A stretch of DNA of 33,538 nucleotides from Balneolales bacterium (GCA_007135115.1 SLJN01000172.1:1-33538); one strand, 5' to 3'; shown: positions 8,099 to 18,020, counted from the first letter of the stretch. Notes: generated from the letters alone by a model not told the origin. Numbers and translations are program-made.

Positions 8099-11000
8099 GT
8101 AACTTGCAGATACAGAAACTCAAAATTTCCTCGGCGCCCGGGTTTGCATACGGTCTTGATGAGTTACAATTCGGTCAGGGCCTCAATATCATTTTTGGTC
8201 CGAACGCCTCCGGTAAAACGACCACGGCAAGGGCCATGAAAACGCTGATATGGCTTGATCAATACAAACAAGCCAGGGGTTTCTCGCTGACGGGCAGCTA
8301 TCAGGCACTGGATTCGGACTACCTTATCAACTGGGAACGGGGATACCTCGACGTTCAAAAAGATCGAAGGCCGGTTGATATACCCGGTCTGCCGATTCCT
8401 GAACATCCGACGCTCTATGATTTGTCGATGACCGACCTGTTGTCCAGCGATGACCAGGATTTTGCAGGTGTGATCTGGCAGGAAGTCATGGGCGGGATTG
8501 ATATCAATAAAGCGGTCAAGAAGCTTGTGGCGGGTGATGATCTGCCCAGAAAAAATAATAGCATTTACAGGGAATTTGAAGATGCCCGCAAAGCTCTAAG
8601 AGAGGTAGAGCAAAAACAGAAAAATTTATCGGAGCGCAAGGACGGTCTGGATAAACTGCAAAAAGAGCTGGAGCAGGCACAATCAGCACAGCGTAAATCT
8701 GAGTTGATTGATAAACTGAATCGCATCCGGCAACTGGAGGCGCAAAAAAAGGAGAAACAGACCGAAAGGGAGCAGCTGCCCGAAGTATTGGATCGGTTAA
8801 CCGGTGAGGAAGCCGGGCAGATGAAAAAGTTAGAGGACCAATGCAGGTCTAAACAGAAAGACATTGGTACTCAGCAAGAAAATATTGAAGGATATCGGGA
8901 GCAACTTCGGCAGCTTCATCTTCCCGAAAACGGTGTGCCGGATCATAAACTTTCGGTTTGGCAAGAACAGCTCCGCAGGCTTGAGGCGGTAGATCAAAAA
9001 GTAAAAGAAACTCGGGAAAAGATTGATGATGCCAGTGCTAAACTTCAATCTATAAAAGGTGAGTACAACTGGGAAGTTGACCCTGAGCAAGTGACCTTTA
9101 GCTCCGACCACATTAATAAACTCGCCGAGTGGACGCGTAATTGGTACTCCACCGAGCACAAAATAATTGAAATCAATAACTCTATTGAACAGTATGGAGA
9201 TGTTGATAAGCCGGAGTTTACGCCGGAACAGCTTCAACGCGGGATTGATGAACTGAGTAAATGGCTGAAGGAAGTACCAACGAATCAAGAGATTGGTATC
9301 CCGCCCAAATTGGTATGGACGGCCCTTGCTTTGGTGATCGTTTCTGCCGCCGTAGCTCCGTTTTCGCTAATCGCCGCCGGAGTAGGTCTTGTTGCGGGAG
9401 TTACCGTATTGCTGATCGGTTTGTTTAGAAGGAAAAATAGCGGGATAGATAAAGCAGAGATTTATCGGCAGGAATATCAAAAAACCGGGCTACAGCAACC
9501 GGATAACTGGACTGTAGATGAAGTTAGCGCTTTACTTGATAAGCTTTCCGAAATGCGGACGGATTCCCGTTTAAAGGAGCGGTATCTTCAAGAGCTTGAA
9601 AAGTTGCAGTCCAGAAAGAAGAAACTGGAAAAAGATCTCCAGTCCCTCGAAGATGAGCGGACAAGTCTGATTAAAGAGACCGGTATTGCACCTAATCAGC
9701 ATGCTCAAATCACCCTTCTCACGATGATGGAAGCTGTTCGGGCAATCAAAGAGAGAACGGAGCAGATTGAAGCCGGTAAAAACGAGTTGGAGGAACTGCG
9801 GGAGCAACGGACTTCAATTGCATCTTCTCTGAAACAGGAGTTTGAAAGCTATGTCACGGAATCATTCTCAGAAGATGAGTTAAAACCGGTTTTCGAACAA
9901 ATAAAAGAGCGCAAATCGACTTTCGATTACCTGAACAAAAGCATCAAAGAAGCGGACGGTGCGCTCAAACGACTGAGAGGCGAACTGGAAGAATTGGAGT
10001 CTGATCTTCAAAACATTAAAGAAAAGACCGGCTGCGACAATAGTGAGCAGGTGAACGTATTGCTGCAGGATTTCAACCGGAATCAGGAGCTGCGAAATAA
10101 GATTCGCGAGTTGGATGCACAGATTGAACCCGCTCTGGAGCAGCTTCAGCAATATCCGGAGTTTGAACGGGAGTGGCTTGATCTGGATGATGCCACTCTG
10201 ATCAATCGAAAAGACCAATTTGCCGAAGCCGGCAAGCGCGTAGATGGTCTTCGCAAGGACATCACCCAAATTGAATACGACATACGCACATACGAGCAGG
10301 GTCGTGACCTTGAAACTGCGCGGGCCGCATACGATAAAGCGCGTTTGAATCTTGCCGGGTTGCGTAGCGAATACCTCCGGCAGCACATGAAAATGCTTGT
10401 GAAAGAATTCATGCTGGAACAGCACAAAAGTGAGAGTTATCCGGAAGTTTTTCAGGCTGCTGCCCGGAATTTCAGCCGCTTTACCCACGGCAGTTTTGAG
10501 CTGGAGATATCCGGTGAAGACAAAGGGTTTCGCGCAAAGGATGTCGAAACGCAAAGAGGTCTGGAGCTAAACCAGTTATCCAGCGGTACGCGGATTCAGC
10601 TGTTGCTTGCCGTGCGAATGGCTTTTATTCAAAAAGAAGAGCAAAACCTGCAACTGCCGCTGTTTGCTGATGAACTGTTGGCGGTCAGCGACTCCCGACG
10701 GGCGGATGCCATCGTGGAAAGCCTGCATGAAATGGTAAAAGAGGGTAGACAGGTATTTTACTTCACCGCTCAGGAAGAGGAAGTCAAACGTTGGGAAGAT
10801 GCCGCGGATAAACACGCCGGACTGCAGGATCCGGCGATTCATAGTTTAACCGGCAGCCCGACACCTGTTTCGGTGGAATGGAATCCGGCACCGCCGAAAA
10901 CGGAATTGGTTAAAGGTATTCCCCAACCCCAAAATGCCGACTATGAGGCGTATTTGATGCAGTTGGAGTTGCCCGGTTTCAATCCGCTCACTCAAAATCC

Positions 11001-11547
11001 CGAAGAAATCCCTTTATGGATGATTTTGAATGATCCCGAGGTGCTTTATGAGTGTCTGGCACAGGGTATCACCAAATGGGGGAAGTTGGAAAGCTGGCTA
11101 CGTCAGGGCTTGGAGATACCTTCGGTTTCCGAAGATCAAAAAAAAGAGTTATTGCAAATCGGTAAGCTGCTGAATCAGGCGCTGCAACTATACCGGCGGG
11201 GCAGACCGTACCCGGTTGCATTTTCCGATTTAGAGGAGGGCGGAGTAACATTCGGGAAAAATGCTAACGGGGTTAAAGAGATGATCAATCATGTTGATGG
11301 TCACCCGGAAAAGCTGCTTGAAAATGTAACTTCTATTCAGGGTGTCGGAAATAGTAAAAAAGGTGATATCGAAGAATTCCTGAGAGATAATGGTTATTTA
11401 CCCTCAGAAGATATGCTCTCGGATGATGAATTTGAATTTGAAATTTCAAAGTTGGCAGAGCAGTATCAGTTGGGGGGCAGGAAGCCATTGGAAAATGTGT
11501 TGAATCGGGTGTTGTCGGGGGAAACCAAGAGTGAAACTGAGCATTGA
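8095..11547 (+). CDS. YhaN-like AAA/SMC-type ATPase with C-terminal extension
   Basis: Walker A FGPNASGKTTTARA. Coiled coils interrupted by hydrophobic pair VWTALALVIVSAAVAPFSLIAAGVGLVAGVTVLLIGLF. Signature region LNQLSSGTRIQLLLAVRMA, Walker B-like LPLFADELLAVSD. ATG overlaps TGA of the upstream gene. Confidence 0.85.
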   Translation: MSNLQIQKLKISSAPGFAYGLDELQFGQGLNIIFGPNASGKTTTARAMKTLIWLDQYKQARGFSLTGSYQALDSDYLINWERGYLDVQKDRRPVDIPGLPIPEHPTLYDLSMTDLLSSDDQDFAGVIWQEVMGGIDINKAVKKLVAGDDLPRKNNSIYREFEDARKALREVEQKQKNLSERKDGLDKLQKELEQAQSAQRKSELIDKLNRIRQLEAQKKEKQTEREQLPEVLDRLTGEEAGQMKKLEDQCRSKQKDIGTQQENIEGYREQLRQLHLPENGVPDHKLSVWQEQLRRLEAVDQKVKETREKIDDASAKLQSIKGEYNWEVDPEQVTFSSDHINKLAEWTRNWYSTEHKIIEINNSIEQYGDVDKPEFTPEQLQRGIDELSKWLKEVPTNQEIGIPPKLVWTALALVIVSAAVAPFSLIAAGVGLVAGVTVLLIGLFRRKNSGIDKAEIYRQEYQKTGLQQPDNWTVDEVSALLDKLSEMRTDSRLKERYLQELEKLQSRKKKLEKDLQSLEDERTSLIKETGIAPNQHAQITLLTMMEAVRAIKERTEQIEAGKNELEELREQRTSIASSLKQEFESYVTESFSEDELKPVFEQIKERKSTFDYLNKSIKEADGALKRLRGELEELESDLQNIKEKTGCDNSEQVNVLLQDFNRNQELRNKIRELDAQIEPALEQLQQYPEFEREWLDLDDATLINRKDQFAEAGKRVDGLRKDITQIEYDIRTYEQGRDLETARAAYDKARLNLAGLRSEYLRQHMKMLVKEFMLEQHKSESYPEVFQAAARNFSRFTHGSFELEISGEDKGFRAKDVETQRGLELNQLSSGTRIQLLLAVRMAFIQKEEQNLQLPLFADELLAVSDSRRADAIVESLHEMVKEGRQVFYFTAQEEEVKRWEDAADKHAGLQDPAIHSLTGSPTPVSVEWNPAPPKTELVKGIPQPQNADYEAYLMQLELPGFNPLTQNPEEIPLWMILNDPEVLYECLAQGITKWGKLESWLRQGLEIPSVSEDQKKELLQIGKLLNQALQLYRRGRPYPVAFSDLEEGGVTFGKNANGVKEMINHVDGHPEKLLENVTSIQGVGNSKKGDIEEFLRDNGYLPSEDMLSDDEFEFEISKLAEQYQLGGRKPLENVLNRVLSGETKSETEH

Positions 11548-11666
11548 ATTCGTACAAACACGTAATCTTTAAATTTTTTCAGAATTCTAAGTTTGTTACT
11601 TTTCTAAAGTGCGATAAGCCGGTTTTAAGGCCTTGCAGGACATTTATAACCAAAAAATATTTACAG

Positions 11667-13124
11667 ATGAGTACCCGAAATGTATTAGCCTGGCTGTTAT
11701 TATTGAACCTATTCTTCTTCACCGCCTGCTCAACCGATGATCCCGACCCTCAACCCGAAGAGGAACTCGTAGAAGAAGAGCCGGAATTTCCGGAAATGCA
11801 TCAACCAGAGGGACAGTTCAGCTTAAAAGATCTCAGCCACTATGCTCACGGGATTTATATTGCTTCGGCGATATCCCGTGACTCTGAAATGGGGCACGAA
11901 AACTATCGTCCTGATTTACTGGAAGACCCCATGCGTGAACGCGCCGAGCAATGGCTTGATCTCACCCAATGGCTGGAGCAGCAAATGAGCAATCAGGATG
12001 GCCATTTGTACCATAGCTACGATGTAAATGACGGCGCGGACGAAACCTTCCGTTTTTCCAATTATCCATCTTCCGTTTACCATTACCACATGCATCATCG
12101 TGGGCACTGGTACGAGCATCATGAAGGACTGGATGAGCTGATTTTTCGTCAGCCTGCACGGTTTATTTCGATGATGGGAGTTCATCTTCTGCAAAACCAT
12201 TTTGATGACGGCCGGTTTTATCATGATACCGATCAAACCGATTACGACCATTCCTCGATGAGTTACGGTCTCGATGGTATCCACGGTCACATGTACGCCT
12301 GGATTCGTTGGGATAAGCCCGATGGTGAAGACGATATGGGTCAATTGACCGAAGATCATCTTACCACCTGGCTTCGGTTTGCCCCGGATATGCTTACAAA
12401 TTATTCCCGTCAGATAGCTGAAACTCTCGATCAATACTGGGATGAGGAAAACGGCATCTACGATTTCGGCTCGGGCACTACCTACCGGTTAGATGAGCTG
12501 GGGTCTTTACTTCAGGGAAAAAAAGCCGTCTATGAAATGCTTCACTTCTTTGGGGGTGATCGCGACCGGGAGGCGATAGAAACCATGTTTGAGCGGGGTA
12601 CGACGATCCTTGAATCAACACTGGAAATAGCCGAACCATGGGGACTGCCGGCTGAAATTCATTTTGAAGGTGGTCAGGCCGAACCGGTTTCCGATGAAGT
12701 TAATCTGACGCAGATGTACACGTTTCTCAATTCCATGGGAGGCGGATTCAGCTATGACCGCGAGCGCGAAGGCACGACAAAGCTGCTTACCGAGGAGCGT
12801 CCTGACTTACTGGAACAACTTGGTGCATTGAGCGACGATGTATTTAAGCGCTCTCTTTCCGATTGGCAAATAAATAACATCCTGGTTTCTGCGGTTGATT
12901 TTGAATCCGGTGAAATCTCTGATGAGCGCCACCAGGTCGGACCGATTGGGATGTTTGTCACGGCAGCCGGCAACAATTACAGAGCAGGCGAAGCATTTGA
13001 GCGTGCCTCAGATTGGGATGAGGTAGATCAGGAAGTACAGGAGCGCAGCGAAGAACTCTACGATGCCATCGTTCGCCACGCTGAATTCCTGGAAAGCGAA
13101 TATCAATTGCCCGACTTGGACTGA
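11667..13124 (+). CDS. Hypothetical acidic lipoprotein (possible all-helical toroid fold)
   Basis: MSTRNVLAWLLLLNLFFFTACSTDD signal and lipobox. ATG at 11667 preferred over 11544. Confidence 0.7.
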   Translation: MSTRNVLAWLLLLNLFFFTACSTDDPDPQPEEELVEEEPEFPEMHQPEGQFSLKDLSHYAHGIYIASAISRDSEMGHENYRPDLLEDPMRERAEQWLDLTQWLEQQMSNQDGHLYHSYDVNDGADETFRFSNYPSSVYHYHMHHRGHWYEHHEGLDELIFRQPARFISMMGVHLLQNHFDDGRFYHDTDQTDYDHSSMSYGLDGIHGHMYAWIRWDKPDGEDDMGQLTEDHLTTWLRFAPDMLTNYSRQIAETLDQYWDEENGIYDFGSGTTYRLDELGSLLQGKKAVYEMLHFFGGDRDREAIETMFERGTTILESTLEIAEPWGLPAEIHFEGGQAEPVSDEVNLTQMYTFLNSMGGGFSYDREREGTTKLLTEERPDLLEQLGALSDDVFKRSLSDWQINNILVSAVDFESGEISDERHQVGPIGMFVTAAGNNYRAGEAFERASDWDEVDQEVQERSEELYDAIVRHAEFLESEYQLPDLD

Positions 13125-14341
13125 TTATCCGGCATTGAAATCACCCCGCGTTTTTTCAATTGCTCAAGTCCGGATGAGGTGATTCCGGTAAACTCCTGAA
13201 GAATCTTGGAAGTGGAAGCACCGAGTTCTTCAGGGGCTTCAAGTAGATCCGAGGTGTGCGGATTAGCGGTTGCGATGCCTCGAATATTTCCGAATTCCGG
13301 GTTGTACCCCGAGAGCATTGACTCGTCCCCATAGTTTTCGATAGCCTCTGAGACCGGCAGAATGGCTCCGCATGGTATTTTGGCTGACTTCATATCCTCC
13401 AGAAAATGGCGGCCGTTTTGTACGGATTGAAATAAATCGGCCAGCAACGGGCGCAGTTGATTCCGATTTGCCGAACGATCCGGATTTTGAGTGAAACGGG
13501 AATCTTCACTTATCGAATCATCTCCAAGTAGCTGCGTCAACTTTTTGAACTGATCATCATTTCCGATCGCAAGAAGTATTTTGAGTCCGTCACCGGTTTC
13601 GAAAACCGATCCATACGGATAAATATGAGGATGTTCGGATCCCATAGGCTGCGGATCACTCCCGGCAACCAACCATGCCGAGCCTTGATTGGCCAGCGAT
13701 GCCAGCGCCGCTTCCATCAAAGAAACCGAAACCTGAGTCCCTTCACCGGTTTTCTGTTGATGAAGGAGTGCCAGCAGGAGCTTTTCTTTCAGATGATGGG
13801 CTGCAAGAACATCCATCAATGCTACCGGCATTTTGAGCGGACCGCTCTCGGCAGTGCCGTTCATGTGCATAAAACCGGATTCCGCCTGCACAACGGCATC
13901 AAAAGCGGGGCGAGGGTCGCCGTCTCCAAATCCGGTTATCGATCCGTATATCAACCTTTCGTTATGGGGGATTAAATCTTCGTAGCTGACCTTTAACTTT
14001 TCTGCATCACCCGCTTTGTAGCTGGTTAAAACCATATCGGACTGCGAAGTCAGCTCATAAAAAACTTCACGCCCTTCAACGGATTTCAGGTTGAGTGTCA
14101 CTGAAGATTTGCCCCAATTGGCACAGCAGAAGTAACTGCTCAAAGTCGAGGATTCCGGCTCCCCACTGAGCTTCCAGGTTCGGGTGACATCACCTCGACC
14201 GGTCGGCTCAATTTTGATCACCCTTGCACCGTATTCTGCCAGAAACATTCCCACCAGCGGACCGGCCAGCACGCCCGCCGCTTCGATAACTGTGAGTCCT
14301 TGTAATGGTTGATTCATCAATCCGATAAAGTTGAGGTTCAA
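13103..14341 (-). CDS. CaiB/BaiF family CoA-transferase
   Basis: LQGLTVIEAAGVLAGPLVGMFLAEYGARVIKIEP, GRGDVTR, VALMDVLAAHH. Likely start is MNQPLQG (about 14317). The 3' end overlaps the convergent gene by 22 bp. Confidence 0.9.
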   Translation of the reverse strand: MNLNFIGLMNQPLQGLTVIEAAGVLAGPLVGMFLAEYGARVIKIEPTGRGDVTRTWKLSGEPESSTLSSYFCCANWGKSSVTLNLKSVEGREVFYELTSQSDMVLTSYKAGDAEKLKVSYEDLIPHNERLIYGSITGFGDGDPRPAFDAVVQAESGFMHMNGTAESGPLKMPVALMDVLAAHHLKEKLLLALLHQQKTGEGTQVSVSLMEAALASLANQGSAWLVAGSDPQPMGSEHPHIYPYGSVFETGDGLKILLAIGNDDQFKKLTQLLGDDSISEDSRFTQNPDRSANRNQLRPLLADLFQSVQNGRHFLEDMKSAKIPCGAILPVSEAIENYGDESMLSGYNPEFGNIRGIATANPHTSDLLEAPEELGASTSKILQEFTGITSSGLEQLKKRGVISMPDNQSKSGN

Positions 14342-14417
14342 AGAGAAAAAAGAGTACGAATTGCCGCGGCGAAATGCTATCTTTAGCCCGATTTTTAACT
14401 CGCAATTATACAGGATT

Positions 14418-14789
14418 ATGTCATACGCAGCATATAATTTTATTCATGTTCTTGGGGTCATATTTCTTTTTATGGCTCTCGGAGGAACTATTATTCATGT
14501 TATTAATGGCGGAACCAAGGAGGATAATGCCTGGCGAAAACCCCTGAGTATTATCCATGGTATTGCCATGTTGATTATTCTGGTTGGTGGATTTGGCTTG
14601 ATGGCTCGAATAGGAATAGATCACGCTGCATTTCCGGGATGGATTTGGGGAAAGTTGCTCATCTGGGTTCTTCTTGGCGCGGCTATTGCTGTACCTTACC
14701 GGGTCAGAGAATGGGCTAAACCGCTCGCTTTGATCGTGCCTCTGCTTGGTGCTATCGCGACTTGGCTTGCCATTTACCAACCGTTTTGA
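14418..14789 (+). CDS. Small multi-pass membrane protein, uncharacterised
   Basis: MSYAAYNFIHVLGVIFLFMALGGTIIH and further hydrophobic segments. ATG at 14418 preferred. Confidence 0.7.
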   Translation: MSYAAYNFIHVLGVIFLFMALGGTIIHVINGGTKEDNAWRKPLSIIHGIAMLIILVGGFGLMARIGIDHAAFPGWIWGKLLIWVLLGAAIAVPYRVREWAKPLALIVPLLGAIATWLAIYQPF

Positions 14790-14830
14790 GGCATCATCAC
14801 TAAACCCTAAACTATTTAGACGTTACCGCT

Positions 14831-15694
14831 TTGGCCATTTGGATTGCTATACTGCTCGGGATTATTCAGGGGATCTTCATGTTTTTCCCGGTGAGTTCCA
14901 CCAGCCATCTCGCCTTGATGCAAAACTGGCTGCTGGGAAGGGGAGAGGAGCTGCCCTCGCCTGATTCTGCCGAGATGATTTTATTTGATCTGGTGGTACA
15001 TGTCGGCACACTTATTTCCATTGCGGTAGTCTTCCGGAACAGTCTTGGCGGATACCTGACCAACACGCTGCGTGGGGCTAAAGAGCTGGTTACGGGGGAT
15101 CAAAGTCAGATTGGAAAGTTGTATGTTAAGCTGACCATGCTCGGTCTGCTTTCGGTTCTTGTTACCGGAATGATCGGCTTTCCGCTCAAAGAGCTTTTTG
15201 AATCCGTTTTTGCTCAGCCCTACATCATGAGCTTTACGCTGATCATTACCGGAGTGCTGCTGTGGTGGACTGACATCCTCCCGGACAGGAAAATTGGTTT
15301 ACGCCAAATTGGTATTTTTATAGCAATCGTCATAGGAATCGGGCAGGGGCTGGCACTGCTTCCCGGGTTGAGCCGAAGCGGACTCACAATCGCCTTTGCC
15401 TTGTTTGCCGGACTTCAGCGGCGTTGGGCGGCTGAGTACAGTTTTTTCATAGCGTTTCCGACCATTCTTGGAGCTACGTTGCTCCAGGCCATTGAAGTTA
15501 TCACCGCAACCGAACCCATGACGCTTAGTTTGACAGTCTTGTTTGTTGGATTCTTAGTTGCTGCCATCATTGGAATCATTGCGCTGAAGTTGGTCATTAC
15601 CCTGTTGTATCAGGCAAAGTTTCGCTTCTTTTCCTACTATGTGTGGGCACTTGCGGTCGTGGTAGCTATTAGCTCCTGGCATGGATATTTGTAA
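14831..15694 (+). CDS. uppP: Undecaprenyl-diphosphatase UppP/BacA
   Basis: LGIIQGIFMFFPVSSTSHLALM, LLPGLSRSGLTIAFALFAGLQRRWAAEYSFFIAFPTILGA. TTG start in the ORF track. Confidence 0.92.
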   Translation: MAIWIAILLGIIQGIFMFFPVSSTSHLALMQNWLLGRGEELPSPDSAEMILFDLVVHVGTLISIAVVFRNSLGGYLTNTLRGAKELVTGDQSQIGKLYVKLTMLGLLSVLVTGMIGFPLKELFESVFAQPYIMSFTLIITGVLLWWTDILPDRKIGLRQIGIFIAIVIGIGQGLALLPGLSRSGLTIAFALFAGLQRRWAAEYSFFIAFPTILGATLLQAIEVITATEPMTLSLTVLFVGFLVAAIIGIIALKLVITLLYQAKFRFFSYYVWALAVVVAISSWHGYL

Positions 15695-15900
15695 TCGAGG
15701 TAGGTTAGTTTAGCATAGTGAAATGGTATAAAATATATAAGTATTTAAATACGTTGTAGTGATCAAATGTTAAATAAGTGAAAATGCCGGTGAATGGATT
15801 GAAGCCGAAAATAGTTTGATAACAAAGCTTCAATCACATATTCTGATCACCGACGTTGAACATCAATAATTTCGCAAAAACAAATAAAGTCTTTAGTCTT

Positions 15901-16227
15901 ATGAGCAAAGCAGTAGAACTTACCGATCAAAGTTTTGAAAATGAAGTATTGAACTCCGATAAGCCGGTGCTGGTTGATTTCTGGGCCGAATGGTGCGGAC
16001 CCTGCCGTATGGTTGGTCCCGTTGTGGATGAACTAGCCGGTGAATACGAAGGTAAACTTAAAGTGGGCAAAGTGGACGTGGATACCAATCCTGAGATTTC
16101 CACCAAGTATCAGATTCGAAGCATTCCGGCTCTGTTGATATTCAAAAACGGAGAAGTTGTCGATCAAATCGTAGGTGCTGTGCCGAAAGCTCAACTGAAA
16201 AAGCAGGTAGACGCACAGCTCAATTAA
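15901..16227 (+). CDS. trxA: Thioredoxin
   Basis: [54 protein letters not shown] at 15901 preferred. Confidence 0.95.
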   Translation: MSKAVELTDQSFENEVLNSDKPVLVDFWAEWCGPCRMVGPVVDELAGEYEGKLKVGKVDVDTNPEISTKYQIRSIPALLIFKNGEVVDQIVGAVPKAQLKKQVDAQLN

Positions 16228-16265
16228 TACGTTGTTATTTTAACTGTTTACCAATGTGTATCTAG

Positions 16266-16305
16266 AAAAAAGGCGGTTCTGCTGTTGCGCAGACCGCCTT
16301 TTTTT
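16266..16305 (+). terminator. Rho-independent terminator after trxA
   Basis: aaaaaaggcggttctgc-tgtt-gcgcagaccgccttttttt. Confidence 0.8.
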
Positions 16306-16476
16306 ATGATGACTCTCCGATAGCCCCTATCAAAAAATCAATTACATTGTTGCGATAATCTTTCGGTAAGGCCGGCTACATATTGATCCGCCGATGGATT
16401 CCTGGAATAGGTCGGGTCTTCTTTGGGTGAATCAGCAGTAAATACTTGCTTAACTAGTACTTGTAAGAAAAGTGGT

Positions 16477-16599
16477 AGTGTCGTAAGAAAACGCCAAGAT
16501 CAAGGCGCGCGAAGCTCCCAAAAAGCGCAGTGTACAATGCGTACATGAGCATTTTGGGGACGAGCGGAACGCCGATATTGGCGTTTTCTTACAGACACT
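16477..16599. mobile_element. MITE-like foldback, family D copy 1
   Basis: Ends agtgtc-gtaagaaaacgccaagatc / gatattggcgttttcttacagacact are near-perfect inverted repeats. The interior caaaaagcgcagtgtac / gtacatgagcattttg also pairs. Confidence 0.8.
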
Positions 16600-16805
16600 A
16601 ACTATGACTGCTGGTAAATCAGGTAAAAAAACTACCGGTTTTAGACAGTTTTGAGAAAATGGTTTTTTATGTAAAGCTGATATATTAGAAAAGCAATGTA
16701 ATTTGGTTAAAATCCCACTTAACTTGAGTTTAAAGAAAATTAGCGAATTGAAAGTTTAAATTTCTACTCGGTTGAATAAACTTAACTCTACAATGAAAAC
16801 TCATT

Positions 16806-17213
16806 ATGATTGAATTACTTACAGATGTCAATTGGTGGGCGGTACTTGTTGGAGCGGTCGTATATTTTATATTGGGCGGCTTGTGGTATAGTGTCATCTT
16901 TTCAAGTAAGTGGGTGGAACTTAGGGAAATCAAAGTTGAAGACATTGAGCCGCCTCATCCCATCATTTTTGTGTGGACCTTTTTTTTGCAATTTATAGCA
17001 GTGTCAACGCTTGCCGTATTTTATGCTGCCACGCCTATTGACGGAGCACTGCAGGGCACACTTGCCGGCTTTGGTGCCGGAGCAGGTCTCGTGTTTACAC
17101 TCACCGGCACCAACGGTTTTTTCTACAATACTAAATTAGGCCTTCATCTGATTGATAACGGTTACCATGTGGTTGGATTAATGCTAAGTGGACTGGTGCT
17201 TGGCTGGTGGTGA
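16806..17213 (+). CDS. DUF1761-like membrane protein
   Basis: VNWWAVLVGAVVYFILGGLWYSVIFSSKW. Confidence 0.75.
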   Translation: MIELLTDVNWWAVLVGAVVYFILGGLWYSVIFSSKWVELREIKVEDIEPPHPIIFVWTFFLQFIAVSTLAVFYAATPIDGALQGTLAGFGAGAGLVFTLTGTNGFFYNTKLGLHLIDNGYHVVGLMLSGLVLGWW

Positions 17214-17297
17214 TCCCATCGGACTAACCTGCTAGAAATGTTGAATCAAAAAACAATGAGGCCTTTGAATTTGCCAATCAAGAATTTCTGAAGCCAT

Positions 17298-17880
17298 AAA
17301 TCAAAAATTAACAATCATTTTCCGTCGGTTTTAGTGCGTGTTGCACAACTATTACAAAAAAAGTTTTTTCAAGAAAATGAAACACTAATTATGCGTTATT
17401 TGCGCGGCGAAGCCGCGCCATCTCCCCCCAACAGCCAGTGTCATCCCGACCGGAGGTGAGCTGACTCTGCAAATAATATTTTCGATGTTAGGAACCGTAG
17501 CGGAGGGATCTGCTATCATTAAGCTCCTATATAGACCAACAGAACTGTTTTTTAATTTCATTTGGTACAAATTATTGGCAGGGGGAGTTGCTCGTTTTGA
17601 CAGATTTCTCCGTTACGGCTCGGCACACACCGAGTTTAGGCATATTTCAACCCTCGCCTCCAGTCGAAATGACAGTGCGTGTGGGGGAAACAGCACGACT
17701 TCGTCGCGCGGAAAGATTGAGAGTAATGTAAAAGTTGTGCAACACACACTTCAACCGACGGTTAGAGCGGGGCACAAAATACGCCAAAGGGGCTTTAGCC
17801 CGCAAACGGGCGGCTAAAGCCGCCGATGTGTAGGTGGCGGCCGGCCGGCTAAACCGTCGGTTGAAACCGACGGAAATGGA
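17298..17880. repeat. REP-like repeat family A copy 4, interrupted by a MITE
   Basis: Left part taacaatcattttccgtcggtttt (to 17332). Right part tcaaccgacggttagagcgggg...gcggctaaagccgc...ccgtcggttgaaaccgacggaaat (from 17751). Confidence 0.8.
17333..17750. mobile_element. 418-bp foldback MITE, family B
   Basis: Terminal inverted repeats agtgcgtgttgcacaactattaca / tgtaaaagttgtgcaacacacact. Internal inverted pairs cagtgtcatcccgaccggagg (17436-17456) / cctccagtcgaaatgacagtg (17657-17677). Confidence 0.8.
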
Positions 17881-18020
17881 AGAAATGCAACAGATTAGAC
17901 TATTTTGAATGGATTATGGATTATGAATATCAATCCTAAATGTCTATGGCGAACATGAAAATCGATGAATAAAGGGCCTGAAATTATCCATCTTTATTCT
18001 GATTGAATGACCATCCACCC

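Noticed and set aside
9880-10554. 224-aa minus-strand ORF in the YhaN-like gene
   Set aside because: Antisense to coiled-coil coding sequence; no signature.
17485-17817. 110-aa plus-strand ORF
   Set aside because: Lies within the foldback MITE and REP element; not a plausible transposase.
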